A stretch of 64,000 nucleotides of DNA, from positions 558,001-622,000 of the forward strand of contig CAWUHX010000213.1 of the NCBI GenBank assembly GCA_963922205.1. Direction: 5' to 3'. Below the pieces are notes generated by a model that made no database searches, was not told the DNA's origin, and was given only the letters and a program-made list of their open reading frames with translations. The DNA is from Romanomermis culicivorax. Its lineage: Eukaryota; Nematoda; Enoplea; Mermithida; Mermithidae. A program made the translations under genes and the position numbers. Positions within the stretch are counted from its first letter, which is position 1. Each line of letters begins with the position of its first letter. Positions 33,601 to 44,708 of the stretch are shown here, piece after piece.

Positions 33601-36600
33601 TTTTTATACTGATTTCCTACTCTACGCAACAACTTTCTCATAAACAAAGAAACTTGAAAACAAATTATCATAAACCTAACAAAAGTCACATATATAAAAA
33701 GATAGCAGGGGGTGAAAAAAGTGTATAAAACTACCTACATCAAGTTATAGTAAGAAATAGATACATCCACCGTGGGTCCAAGATGCTGTTATGTCAGACA
33801 TGCATGGCAAGACCTTTCCAGGCGGGAGGGTCCTTGGACTTTTTATCCAGGGGGTAGGGGGTGGGCAAGCAAAACAACAAAAAGGAAAATCTGAAAGCTA
33901 GTTTTTCATTCAAAATATGCACAAAAATACCACAAAAAGCTGTCTTGAAATTTAGGGGCTTTCGCCCCCTTTGTCCCCCTATCTGCATCTATGGTTATGG
34001 TCGATAGTTACCTTCATTTGGTAGCATAGCAACCATGATTTGCTTTAATCTGTTAACAATTTTTGAAATATTGTTTGTGATTGGTTAGACTAGGAATTCA
34101 TTATCAGCTATTATTGGCCTTACAATTGCATAAAAATGTGTAACACCTTTAGTGGAATAACACAATATAACACACTTGATGAGTGATGTTGCGGTAGTAT
34201 ACCCACTACCTTCTCCAGGCTATGACAATTAGAACAATTCTTAATAAATTCTTGCTATGGAGTCCACGACAGATGAATGTTACAGTATATGTCCCTAGTT
34301 CTGATCCATTAAGCACATAGGCCTGGAAATGCACATTGTGTAACCGCAAAGTCTGCATCAACACTGGGTTTTTCGAATCCAAGAGCACACTCCAGATGTC
34401 ATCACTACACAGCATCCAGGGCCTGCAGCCTGCATGCTAGCACACCGCACTAAGATATATGGGTCATGGAAACTTATTGGTATGCACGCTGGCTTTTACC
34501 ACTGGGGCTTGACCCTTGAACTTTGAGATTGTGAGTTGAGGGCTGTAACGACCTAGTTAGATACTCCGTGCTGGTGAGCCATTGTGTCCCCTAAAGAACT
34601 TCCTCAAGGAGGTTCTATTCCACATGTGGCCTATGTCAATGTTTTTGTTCCTACATAGCTGTAGGAACAAAATTATTCTAATCGTCAGCCTGAAGAAGGT
34701 AGTTGGTGCACTACTAAAACGTCGCTCACTACTGCATTATTGTGTTATTCTAATAAATTTCTTTCACTTTTTTATGTAATTGTAAGGCCAATAATAGCTT
34801 ACAATGAATTCTTCAATCTGGAGTCAGATGTTTCACAGCATTACTACTTTTTATCCTTGTGTCATGGACCAGAATGGGATTTGGCTGAACGGGTACCGTA
34901 ATAGAAAATATATTCCTCTGTTCTTTAAAATAATTTACTCACCACAGTTTTTGCTATTCGCTCCTAAAAATAGACTAAAATTCAACTTTTGCATTTCAGC
35001 CATTGACCGATTGTGCATCACTTTGACCAAACGATCTTTGATTCAAAATTTATCTTCAAAATCAACGCTTTGCCAGCTGTTTGCAGTGTGGTTGTCAGTC
35101 TCAATTTTATGCATCATAGTGACCTTCTTCAACACATCAAACAGTCAACATACCTTTCAATATTGTGAAGTAATGGCGATTGAAATTATCTGGCCTTTTT
35201 TGATTATTGGAACATTGATGCAAGTCATCACTGGTGCAATTCACACCATGCTACATAGACGCAATAGGAAGCAGCTCGTAGACCTCGAACAATTGAGGTA
35301 TGCTCAAAACTTGTACGAAACCCATAAAACGTGGTCAGCGATGACGGCAATTATGGCTATCAAGTGGTTATCAGCTGCTAGCCAGTTGCATTCGATATTG
35401 GGTTTGGTGTCTGGCGGCTTGACCATTTGCACAATCTACGCAGAATGGAATGGATCAAACAGTGCACTCTATATCTATGGATTCCTACCCGTGATTTTTA
35501 CTATTGATTGTACATTGCACCCCATACTGTGTGTCAGGTAAGTCTGTATTTTGAGCAAATGTAGTTTTTGGCATTAACAAATTTATGAAATAAGTGCAAA
35601 AATCTACAGAATATTGGTACATGATCACTAGATACTGTAAACTGATAGTGGAAACTTGAAGAAGCCATGTTTCTACTATACTGACTGAATTGACATTTTT
35701 TATTCATAGCTGGCAACTGTGATGTTGCTACTATTGAATCATATATAGACTAATTACAGTTTGCAGTATCTCTGTTTAAGATACCTATATTGTAAAAACA
35801 AGTATGAAAAAACACCCAATCTATACATATATATAATACACAAAAATTAAAAATATATACATAAAAAAATATATATATAATACAGAAGAATAAAAAATAT
35901 ATATATATAATATCTAAAAATTATATGTATAAAACACAACAACAAATTATATACACAATGTTATATATAACAGGCAGCAACAAAATATTATATAATACAC
36001 AAAAAATATAAAAATACAGTATACAACACAAAAAATATAAAAATACAGTATACAACACAAAAAAATATATATTAAATATACATGCAACAAAAAATATATG
36101 AAAATTACAACAAAAAGTATGTATAATACACAACAACAAAGTATATATAATATGCAACAGAAAAAAAAATATATATGTAATCAGGCCCATAACTAGGAAT
36201 TTTTTTCAGGGGGGAATCACCAAAATATTTTGACTTACTCAAAACTTGGCGAATGGAGGTTGTGCAGCGACCGACTAGTGGGCTGAGGGGTCCAGGGTGC
36301 TGGTGGGGTCTGGGGCGAAGCCCCAGAAAAAATCAATTTTTAGCACTGTTAGTGCTCGAAAAATTTCTTAAAACGCTATATTTAAAATACATAATTGAGA
36401 AAACTCAATCTATCCAGAATTAATGAAGTGCTATGCGTCTATCACCAGTTTTGGCAAACAAATCAACAACCATATCACAATCTGTAGAAGCGGTAGTTGA
36501 TGCTAGTGTTACAACTGAATTAATATTTAAATAAATTTTAACTCATTAGAACGATGATACAATTTTATTCTAACTAACCTCTTGATTCTGAAGGTTTTTG

Positions 36601-37504
36601 AGAATCATTCCCAGCTCTGGATTCACATAAAGAAGCTGAATTTGATGCTACACATTGACGTTTGTTGTTTAAATTTGAAGATGTAAAATAGCTAGTGATA
36701 CGCTTCATATTGTATTAGATTCAAAAGTTGAAACAACCCCGGAAAAATTTTCATAAACTTCAACCCCTAAACTTATAAAATACGTACAGCAAGAAAAAGC
36801 GTAATATTATGTAGGAAACAGCGAACTGAAAGTCAATCAATATTCAACAAATGCATTAGACTGTTAGACATGCAAATTTTATTATAAAATATAATATTTG
36901 TACCTTTAATCCTTCATTTTTATGATTCAATAAAGGAATAGAAAAAAATTCACAAGTGCCAAGAGTAGTCACTTGTTCACATACATGGGCTGGATCAGAT
37001 AGGCTATAAAAATTTTTCGGATTTCATTTCAGGGGGGGGAATTCCCCCTATTCCCCCCTAGTTACGGGCCTGTATGTAATACACAACAAGAAATTATAAT
37101 GCACAAAAAATATGTATAATAAACAACATATTTTTTTCATTTACGGATTTTATAATTTTACACTTTGCAGGTACAGTCGAACTTTGCAACGAAGTCTAAC
37201 AAAAATGTTTCCAGATAAAGGCAAGGTGTTCCACACACTCATTCGCAGAGTATTGCTCGGATCCACAAAAATCGAAAATGACGCCAACAACAACAACTTA
37301 CCGGTCATTGTGGTTTCGATGAATAATTATGCACCCAAAGTTACACGAATTGGTGAAGTTTGCGAAAGAGTGATCATCAAACATAACATCAGCCCGGAGA
37401 AGCAACAGGAAATATTGATCAATGCATGGAACATGGTGGCTTCCATGAAAGAGAAAAATGTCGAAGAAGTTCCAAAAGATGATGACAGAAAAACGGATTC
37501 ATAA
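30648..37504 (+). CDS. Divergent rhodopsin-like GPCR, 3 exons
   Basis: Exons 30648-30966, 35000-35537 and 37171-37504 join in phase 1 (ATA G/GTGAGT to TTTCAG/CC) and phase 2 (GTC AG/GTAAGT to TTTGCAG/G), giving 396 residues. Seven hydrophobic segments: TM1 about 13-35, TM2 45-66, TM3 ending across the first junction at IDRL (Asp109-Arg110, the DRY position), TM4 after Leu-Cys-Gln, TM5 with WPF, TM6 MTAIMAIKWLSAASQ, TM7 with HPILC at 280-284 in place of NPxxY. A 110-residue cytoplasmic tail, Lys/Glu-rich, forms exon 3. The junction restoring AIDR is strong support. An ACAG acceptor lies two bases before the ATG. It is most like nematode chemosensory-type receptors; ligand unknown. Confidence 0.8.
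31075..31480 (-). repeat. Two tandem tRNA-derived SINE units
   Basis: Two copies of a unit 229 bp apart, in GPCR intron 1. In antisense each has an A-box-like GGCTCAGTTGGTTAGAGC, an anticodon-like hairpin (TGCGG..CCGCA in copy 1) and a B-box GGGTTCAAGTCCC. The acceptor stem does not pair, so they are tRNA-derived, not tRNA genes. A shared tail follows each (AAGGCGCTCTCTTTTTGCAA in plus sense). Confidence 0.75.
31490..34019 (+). repeat. GPCR intron 1: R-M units and two MITEs
   Basis: R-M units occur at 32040-32130, 32450-32640 and 32870-33010. R-E MITEs lie at 32661-32856 (plus) and 33796-33990 (minus). R-E ends resemble CAGACATGCACA, with G- and C-run subterminal blocks (CCCCCTGGAAAA near one end). 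The remainder (33010-33790) is unassigned. Confidence 0.55.
34020..34810. repeat. R-D inverted pair around R-L piece
   Basis: R-D units lie at 34020-34215 (minus) and 34688-34810 (plus). They carry AAGAAGGTAG..ACTAC and, at the outer ends, AATAATAGC..ATTCTT blocks. Between them 34440-34680 holds an R-L-like tRNA-derived arm and the TTCTATTCCACATGTGGCC centre. Penelope-type retroelements can carry terminal repeats in such arrangements; that link is a guess. Confidence 0.55.
35815..36181 (+). repeat. AT-rich microsatellite in GPCR intron 2 (left part)
   Basis: Irregular ATATATAATACACAAAAA units, resuming at 37081-37135 after the hAT insertion. The Tyr/Ile-rich antisense frame is not a gene. 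Confidence 0.85.
36182..37072 (-). mobile_element. hAT transposon, 891 bp, with truncated transposase gene
   Basis: Terminal inverted repeats CAGGCCCATAACTAGG and CCTAGTTACGGGCCTG, flanked by the perfect 8-bp duplication tatgtaat (36174-36181, 37073-37080). The 8-bp duplication defines hAT. It is inserted in the microsatellite of GPCR intron 2. Confidence 0.93.
36470..36706 (-). pseudogene. hAT transposase N-terminus, truncated
   Basis: In antisense an ATG near 36706 opens MKRITSYFTSS, like the starts of hAT/ZMYM-type transposases, followed by a donor (AGAG/GTTAGT) near 36575. A second segment behind TTAATTCAG (about 36525) encodes a short tail ending at a stop. The DDE catalytic part and BED finger are missing, so the element is non-autonomous. 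Confidence 0.55.
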
Positions 37505-37604
37505 AAGTTCAATTTGAGATATTATTTCAAGATTTATCATATCACGTGAATATGAAGTCAACAGCACTTGGAGGATTTGATGACCACATAATGTCAGCCA
37601 GATG

Positions 37605-38050
37605 TTGTATGGCAACATACAACATTCCACCCATAGGATTGATGTTGTAGCCAATGCACGGGTCCTGAACCCGGCCATTTTTGTTGAGCTCTGGTCAGGA
37701 TGATTACGCCTACCCTGACATTGGCCAATGGTGGGGCAAATACGGCACCACCCAGTAAGCCTTTCAACACTGGTGACCATACCAGGTGGCCCCCAGTGTC
37801 TCCAAGGGGGGAGGGATGTTGTATGGTAACATACAACATTCCACCCATAGGATTGATGTTGTAGCCAATGCACGGGTCCTGAACCCGGCCATTTTTGTTG
37901 AGCTCTGGTCAGGATGATTATGCCTACCCTGACATTGGCCAATGGTGGGGCAAATACGGCACCACCCAGTAAGCCCTTCAACACTGGTGACCATACCAGG
38001 TGGCCCCCCAGTGTCTCCAAGGGGGGAGGGATGTTGTAGGGAGGGATGTT
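37605..38050 (+). repeat. About 205-bp satellite, left block
   Basis: Two and a bit units, each starting GATGTTGTATGGCAACATAC and containing CCTGAACCCGGCCATTTTTG and ACATTGGCCAATGGTGGGG. The block resumes at 38514-38860 after an LTR-A fragment. Very diverged units occur at 42060-42400 and 42628-42700. Confidence 0.85.
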
Positions 38051-38513
38051 GCACACCCCGGTAGCCCAATTAAGATGCCCCAATTAATTTGCACAAACGG
38101 CAGCTGGTCCCCTAGAACCTACACTAAACTACACATTCCAGGGCTACCCTAATCCCCCCCCTAAAAGTTGTAAACAGCACCTGCGCACAGTAAAATAAGT
38201 AAAAGCCCTGCCAGACAGTAGTCTCAAGTGCAACAGTAGCGATGGCCCCACAAAACATGTGTATTCAGGGAAACAGATACAGGAAGCATGAACAGAAGCA
38301 CAGAGGTAAGGCTAAGTCCACTGTAAGAAGCAAGCAAGACACGAAAAGCATGCCGTACTAGGAAAGCGTTAAAGGGCGTGACTAAATAAGCAGGAATAGT
38401 AAAGCAGCAAGCAGAGATTGGCAGAAGAAGATGGAGAGAAGCACGAACTCCCGCGACCCCCAGGGAGTGGCCAAAAACGTCGTATTTAAATAGAAGCAGA
38501 GCGTGATTTTTTT
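38051..38513 (-). mobile_element. LTR-A internal fragment inside the satellite
   Basis: Matches 22618-23066 of LTR-A copy 1 closely (GGTAGCCCAATTAAGATGCC to AGCGTGATTTTT), in the same plus-strand direction. Both LTR ends are missing. Satellite sequence abuts both sides. Confidence 0.8.
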
Positions 38514-38860
38514 AGCCAATCCACGGGTCCCGAACCCCGCCATTTTTGTTGAGGCGTGGTCCCTATGGTTACACCTACCCCCACATTGGCCAATGGTGGG
38601 GCAAATATGGCACCACCCAGTAAGCCCTTCAACACTGGTGACAGTACCAGGGGGCCCCCAGTGTCTCCAAGGGGGAGGGATGTTGTATGGCAACATACAA
38701 CATTCCACCTGTAGGATTGATGTTGTAGCCAATCCATGGGTCCCGAACCCGGCCATTTTTGTTGAGCCCTGGTCAGGTTAGTTACACCTACACAGGCATT
38801 GGCCAATGGTGGGACAGCTATGGCGCCAACCAGGAAGCCCTTCAACACAGATTCCCGTGA
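38514..38860 (+). repeat. About 205-bp satellite, right block
   Basis: Continues the units of 37605-38050. Confidence 0.8.
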
Positions 38861-38990
38861 TTAATGCCCTGAGAACAGGTTACTTGTGTTTGTTATGGTT
38901 GCAGTCCAAGATCCGCTGCTGGTGTTGAGAACTAGTGACAGTAACAACCTCAAATACACTCCGCTACAAATTTAGAGCACTTTTCCTGTT

Positions 38991-39056
38991 ACCCAGTTGG
39001 CTGAGTTGGTCGAAGCATGTGGACAGAAGCCAAAAGGTCCTGGGTTCATGTCTCTT
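38991..39056 (+). repeat. tRNA-like sequence
   Basis: GTTGGCTGAGTTGGTCGAAGC, then GGTCCTGGGTTCATGTCTC: A-box- and B-box-like, resembling the SINE at 31075-31480. Cloverleaf pairing is poor, so it is a relic. Confidence 0.5.
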
Positions 39057-39059
39057 AAG

Positions 39060-40180
39060 GCCTTGTCATACTTTGCCGCGAGGTACCACACAGCGCCAGT
39101 TGTCCTATTCATACTAACAAGTGGCACAGTGCAGTGCCGTGCAGTGGCTTGTCATACTTCATTTTGCTCTTCTCAAAAAATGTTTATTGCTCGTCTCGAC
39201 AAATGGGAAATAAGAAAAATGCGAAAAAGATAAAAAAAATACGAAAAAATCGAAAAATAAAAAGTGCAAAAGAAAAATAAAAATCAATGATTCCTGCCTG
39301 GTGCAGATAGAAGCTTGCAAATAAGCCAACTCTAATGATTTTGGGCTCTTGCTTCAATTTGCTTGTCATTCGAACGATTAATAGCTGTTGAAGTGCTGAG
39401 AAATATCAATTTATATAAATTGATTTTGAAAAATTTAATATATATACACGATTATTCATTCACATATGTGCTATATACAGGATCCAAATCGGGTCTGGGT
39501 CCAGTCGGACCTGCTGTTTAGGACCCAGATTCAAAGTGGATCCATTCTTTCCCTAATATTTGGGAAATTGGGACGTTCAGGGAATAGGGACTAATGCATT
39601 TTTTGGGAAAATAGGAAATTTATTCATTATTCGGGGAAATGGGACCTATGAGGAATATGGACTTTTGGACAATCAGTATATTTGCGGAAAAGAGACCTTG
39701 GGTGATCAAAGACACAACCAAAATATGGGAGTACACTTGCTGTAGGAATATGTTCACACCTACTTTGCATATTCATAATTTTTACACATTAATGTCTTCA
39801 TTGAAAATTAAGTAATCAATTTGGTAAAATAATTTGACAAGTGTCAGAAATCACCATTCAAGTGAAAAGTATGCATCAACTACATGTATAGGTTTCACAG
39901 TATGCAACAATATGTTACAATAACAGTATGCTGCAACTTTTCAACACATAACTTGTTTGAAAATTTGGGTTCAGTTGAAACTTGATAGTGGCACTGCGTG
40001 GCACTGCAAAATTTACAAAAACCTATCCATACTTTAGGGGTGGTACCACATGGTGACGGCGGTCACCACTTTTTAGTATGGATAGAACAACCCGCACCAT
40101 GTGGTGAAGTATGACAGGGCTTTTACTGTACCTAGCTTTTGCTGTAGCCCCGAGTGACGGGGATTGGCTGTCTCAACACT
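39060..40180. other. Intergenic, no gene seen
   Basis: Includes an A-rich patch at 39195-39290. Open frames at 39184 and 39560 lack support. Confidence 0.4.
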
Positions 40181-41150
40181 GAAAGCACATCAAAACCATG
40201 TTACCATGTGATGGTCACTCTGATGACCAAAGACATTTCTTGAACTAAGGCTTGATTAAGTAGATCATGTGTAGTCATCCAAATGGTCATTGGTCAGCGA
40301 TGTGACTTTCTACTCCAAAACCTTTCTAATAGTTGCCAAAGGGCATTGGTGACCATCTGATGTTCTTCAGAATCATGTGGTTGATGAGAGTGACCAGTGA
40401 GCATGAGCTAAAGTTTCTTGTCTGCATGTCCTATGTTTTAGATATGGTTGCAGTTTCAGATCCAGAGTGGGAACCATGTTACTGGTCATTCAGATGATTG
40501 ATGTCATTGCTTGAACTGATTTGATGTACCGAATGCACTGGTCATCCAAAATTCATACTGCTCCCTTATGTAACTTTTAACTAAATGCATTTTAACAGTC
40601 ACTAAAAGGCTTAAATTACTGGTCACTCAGATGACCAATGTCAATTTGTGAACTAAGGCTCGATGGACTGAATGAGGTAGTCATCCAAATGACCAGAATG
40701 ACAACTAGATGCTGCTTTCAACTTTTGCTGAAAAATCACTGTAATAACAAGTAAGATGCTTTTTGATGATTTAACATCATTGAGAGTCATGTGGTTGATG
40801 AGAGTGACCATTGAACCGAAGAAAAAGATGTTTTGTCTGCTCTATCGTTGCAGTCCCAGATCTGGGGGAACCATTTCAGACCCATCTTACCATGTCATAG
40901 TCATTTGGATGATTAATGGAATTTCTCACAAAGTAAGGCTTCATGGAGTAGATGAGAGGGGAAGGACCACTGGTCACCAATGTGACTTTTCACTCGAAAA
41001 TCATTTTAATAGTCATAAAAAGGATTTTGTGACAACATGACATTATCTAGAGTCATGTCGCTGATGAGACTGACCACTGAACCTAAGCAAAAAACTTTTT
41101 GTCTGTGCTAAGTTCCAGATACAGTTGCAGTTTAAAATTCACATCAAAAC
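40180..41150 (+). repeat. R-J diverged satellite
   Basis: Three or so units with GAGTCATGTGGTTGATGAGA, GTGACCA(N)TGA and GTCATCCAAATGACCA words. Further weak units lie near 38870-38940 and 42420-42860. Confidence 0.6.
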
Positions 41151-41154
41151 CATG

Positions 41155-41530
41155 TTTTAAAAAAATAGGGTGTAGCCAGGAGTCGATCCAAGGTTACCAG
41201 CATTGCGAGCTGATGTCCTCACCACCAGACCACTACACCACTAGGTGAACCCAGATTAAGCTGCCCCCTTGGCTATGATTTTCTAGCATACAACTTCAAT
41301 GCTAGGTTGTCATGAACCTATGACCTTTGGCACGTGGCAGCGTACCTGCCGCTTTGAACTGCTGACTCATGAATGCCAGAAAATCGTAGCCAAAGGCAGC
41401 ACCTCAATCTGGGTTCACCTAGTGGTGTGGTTTCCTAGTTGTGAGGACATCAGCCCAGAATGCTGGTAACCCATTTTCGACTCCTGGCTACACCCTATTT
41501 TTCAAAATTTATTTTCACCCAAAAAATTCC
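41155..41530. repeat. R-I element, copy 4, with inverted tRNA-like ends
   Basis: The cleanest fold-back copy. AAATAGGGTGTAGCCAGGAG (41165, antisense half) and CTCCTGGCTACACCCTATTT (41492, sense half) are inverted repeats extending about 110 bp inward. They include the tRNA-like GGTGTGGTTTCCTAGTTGTG..TTTTCGACTCC, around a 120-bp centre. Confidence 0.75.
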
Positions 41531-41567
41531 TTATAATTTTGATTTCCTAAAGACCATGTTACCATAT

Positions 41568-41892
41568 TGATGTGTTTGGTCCTGCACATCAAGCTGGTGC
41601 ACGTGCACATCTTTTTGGGCATGCAAATTTTGCCCAGATATTTTTCTGTTATTTTTCGCCCGTTGCCGGCTATGTAAATTTTATGTGAGCGTCTTTTTCC
41701 TGTATAAATAGTTGGGCCTTTGGCCAGTTATTCATTTGTCCCATTCCCCTTTCTTTTCGTCTTACCTTACCCTGATATCATTTAGGAATAAATTATGGTA
41801 ATTGGCCAGCGTAATGTAAGGGATACTTCAACAACAACTACATTGTATGTGTGAGCCCCCAGTAGAGGATAAACCTACTGACCGACACAACA
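41568..41892 (+). mobile_element. Solo LTR, family D
   Basis: 325 bp from TGATGTGTTTGG to GACACAACA (inverted termini TGATGTGT/ACACAACA, 7 of 8), flanked by the perfect 5-bp duplication catat (41563-41567, 41893-41897). TATA-like TGTATAAATAG lies near 41701 and AATAAA near 41792. A textbook solo LTR. Confidence 0.92.
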
Positions 41893-41899
41893 CATATTA

Positions 41900-42871
41900 T
41901 GATGATCACTCTGATTAATGTAGTGGTGCATCCGGCTGTCATTATAAAGGATGTGCTGCACTCACCAGCATGACTAAAACCCCAATTTCTGAATCATTGT
42001 GAAACTTGGCTAGTGCAGTGCATATGCCTTGTATGCAAAAAATCAAAGGTTCAAAGCCCTCACTCAGTGTTATTTTTCTGATGCCCTTGCCATGTGGACT
42101 TGGGCATACAGCATTGGTGACTGTACCAGGGCACACTGTTAGTCCAAGGGATGGGTTCCAAAGCCCTAGTCAGGATGGTCACACTTGCCACAACATTGGC
42201 CAGTTGTGAGAAAGCTCCAGCAGCACCCAGGGTGCCCTTCAACACTGTTGACTTTACCAGGGGCCTGCTAAGTGACAGGTTCTGAACTTGACTATTTTCG
42301 CTGTGTCCTGGTCCGAATGGTCACACATACCCTGACATTGGCCAGTAGTTGGACAACTCCTGCGCCACACAGGAATCCGTTCAGCAAAATCAGTAATGTA
42401 TTTTCTTAAACTAAAATATGATAGAGTGAATAATTTGTAGTCATCCAGATGACCAATGATCAATAAATTAATTTTATCATGAAAAGTATGAGTGACAATT
42501 GGTCAGTTGGAGTCACTATTTTCTCGAAGAAGCTACAAATTACAGCTATATAGAGAAAGTTCATATTCAATAATGGAAAACTGAATTAAATTAGCATAAG
42601 GTTTAGTGTGACATTATGGAAATTTTAGGTTCCGAATCCAACAACATTGGCCAGTGATGGGACAGCTACCAGGAAGCACTTCAACAAGATGAACAATGTA
42701 TTCTCTTGAACTATAAGCTCGATAGAGTGAATAGTGTACAGTCATCCATGTGGTCTGAATGACTCATGGTAGCTAAATTAATCTTATCATGATCACAAAG
42801 TTCCTATTTAACAAAACACAACTTACGACTATATTAAAAACATTCATATAATGTAATAATAGAAAACTGTA
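41900..42871 (+). repeat. Diverged 205-bp satellite and R-J remains
   Basis: 42060-42400 and 42628-42700 show degraded satellite units (ACATTGGCCAGT, CCTTCAACACTG). 42420-42860 shows R-J words (GTCATCCAGATGACCAATGA). No gene. Confidence 0.5.
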
Positions 42872-43207
42872 TCAAATTTCCATGACGTTCCATGTGACAC
42901 TTTCAACACATGTGGCGACCCATACTGTGATTGCACTGCACCATCCTCGGCAATGCTTTTTGTCTCTGAAACCATTCTTTTTCCAAGGGAAGCAAAATGA
43001 TGGGTTCATGCAACGGTTGTTCGATAGAATCAGTTCGTCCTTGGTCCATCCATATTGGGGTTTATCACAATCTGTGGGATTCAAAAGTTCATAATAATAT
43101 GATTGAGGTTAAAATTTTCTTCCCACTTTTACCAACAGGGACTTTACGACTTTCAGGTTTGACAAATTTTGTAATCACTTTCTGGCGTCCTGTGGTCGAC
43201 TGATTTT
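42872..43207 (-). CDS. Cys-rich C-terminal end, 2 exons, unknown
   Basis: Exons 43207-43133 and 43071-42872 join in phase 1 (GTT G/GTAAAA to CCCACAG/AT) into one frame of about 90 codons, ending at a stop at 42872. The second exon holds six Cys (DCDKPQYGW, NNRCMNPSFCFPW, HCRGWC, ATC). The spacing suggests a disulphide-rich extracellular module. An acceptor (ATGTTCAG) begins the first exon, so more exons lie upstream. No family recognised. Confidence 0.5.
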
Positions 43208-43837
43208 CTGAACATAAAAGCTTATAAAGTCAGAGAATTGTGGCTTAGGTGGATGCTGATGGTAGATTTCTTCATTTAAAATATAGGATTTTTCTGCAGA
43301 TGCAGATTTTTTATATATTATCAGTGTCAAAATCTAGTGGGTTTTGATGCCTAAAAAGTGGATTTCACCATGATCTGCTCTTCCTAACATATCGAAAAAG
43401 CAGATATTTTTTGTGTTGATCCCACAAGCCAAAATTAGTCTAGTCTGTAGGTTGGAAAAAATGGTTAAAAAAGTAGTAATTTTTGTCTAGAAAACCATGA
43501 AAAATGTGTGCATGGTGCAAATGAGAAAATTGACATTTTAAACTACTTTTTGTTTAAAAATTGACATTTTCTATTATTTGTCCAACCAAATGTATGGGGG
43601 TCCCCAATGAATACCACATGGCTAGCCATAGGATTGAAAAATCTTGGAAAGGGTTTGCTCAATGACTATCCATATGGTTGATAATTTCTTGGGGGGGGTT
43701 AATACAGCACTTACCCCGTTACATGTATGATGATGACAGGTAGGGCACGAAACCCCATTGCATCAGGCAAAATAAAAGGATAATGAATAAAATATGTGCA
43801 CAACTATTCATCAACCAAATTCAGCTACAGTAATTTA
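43208..43837. other. Intergenic or intronic, nothing assigned
   Basis: AT-rich. Probably holds introns or the spacer between the two minus-strand gene ends. Confidence 0.3.
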
Positions 43838-44446
43838 TTATGAATGGTCGACTATATCCAATCCAGTCATAACCCGCGGCAGTTGCCAAAATGATGGAGT
43901 GTCCAAATCGGCAGAAACCACTACAATTTCATCCCTGACAATAGTCAAAAAATTCTACATCCACAAAAAAATTCATGTTTCAGTTGAAAAAATATGTAAT
44001 CTGCATCTGTATTTCAGGCATCAATATTTACAGGAATACATTGAAAAAATGTAAAATCCATCTCTTACACACTAATTTGCTGTCTACAATGAAAATTTTT
44101 AGTCACACAAGTAGGATGACCAAATCACACTCCAGTATTCTAGAATTTTTCACACTTGTCTGGAATGGAATCGATGTCATATGTAGAAAATAATCGCCTT
44201 GTGCAATGGTTTTCCACTGTTAACAGTTGCCTATATTTGGTAGTTTTACCATTTTGTGCTTTTTGATGCTTCTGTTGGTTTTCAATATTTTCACTCAACT
44301 CTCGCACACCATTCAAAAAATAAGTTTCACCACTTATAACAAATTGTAATGTTAGGAGAGGTGATGTAAAATTTGAAATAGAGGAAGTAGTCTTGTCCCA
44401 AGAGTGAGGGCTAGAAGGTGCTATGGGAATGATAGGCCCTGGGTTA
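43838..44446 (-). CDS. Unknown protein, last two exons
   Basis: Exon 44446-44156 starts behind CTTCCTACAG, holds about 97 codons without a Met at its start (NPGPIIPIAPSSPHSW, then GETYFLNGVRELSENI), and ends at AA/GTGTGA. It joins in phase 2 to 43934-43838 behind TATTGTCAG (DEIVVVSADLDTPSFW to a stop). The junction codon gives Lys. Composition is plainly protein-like and free of repeats. No signal peptide or transmembrane segment is visible. Upstream exons and family are unknown. Confidence 0.5.
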
Positions 44447-44521
44447 CTGTAGGAAGGAAACGCTACTTATTAAACTTCACCTTGGATGTCGCAGAGCCTA
44501 TCACATAGAGTGACTGCCACA

Positions 44522-44708
44522 CATGCACATAGGGGTGTAGGGGGATAGACCCCCATACATGAGATCATGGCCATCCCTCCTGCCAAAAAAATCATCAGAA
44601 ACAGGCTTTGAGAACTTTGTTTTGTTTTTTGCTCACCCGACCCCCCTACCCCCTGGAAAAGTCCATGGACCCTTCCCCCCTGGAAAATTCTTGCTGTGCA
44701 TGTCTGGT
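44522..44708 (+). mobile_element. R-E MITE, about 190 bp
   Basis: Ends CACACATGCACA and, inverted, CAGACATGCACA, with C-run subterminal blocks. Related copies: 32661, 33796, 45995 and 54939. Confidence 0.65.

Noticed and set aside
35921..36190. Tyr/Ile/Phe-rich 89-codon frame
   Set aside because: AT microsatellite interrupted by the hAT insertion.
37499..38848. Open frames of 90-190 codons in the satellite
   Set aside because: Conserved only because the DNA is tandemly repeated; three frames on the same strand are equally open.
43794..44193. Plus-strand frames of 86 and 72 codons
   Set aside because: They overlap the minus-strand two-exon gene end, which has matching splice sites; the plus frames have none.
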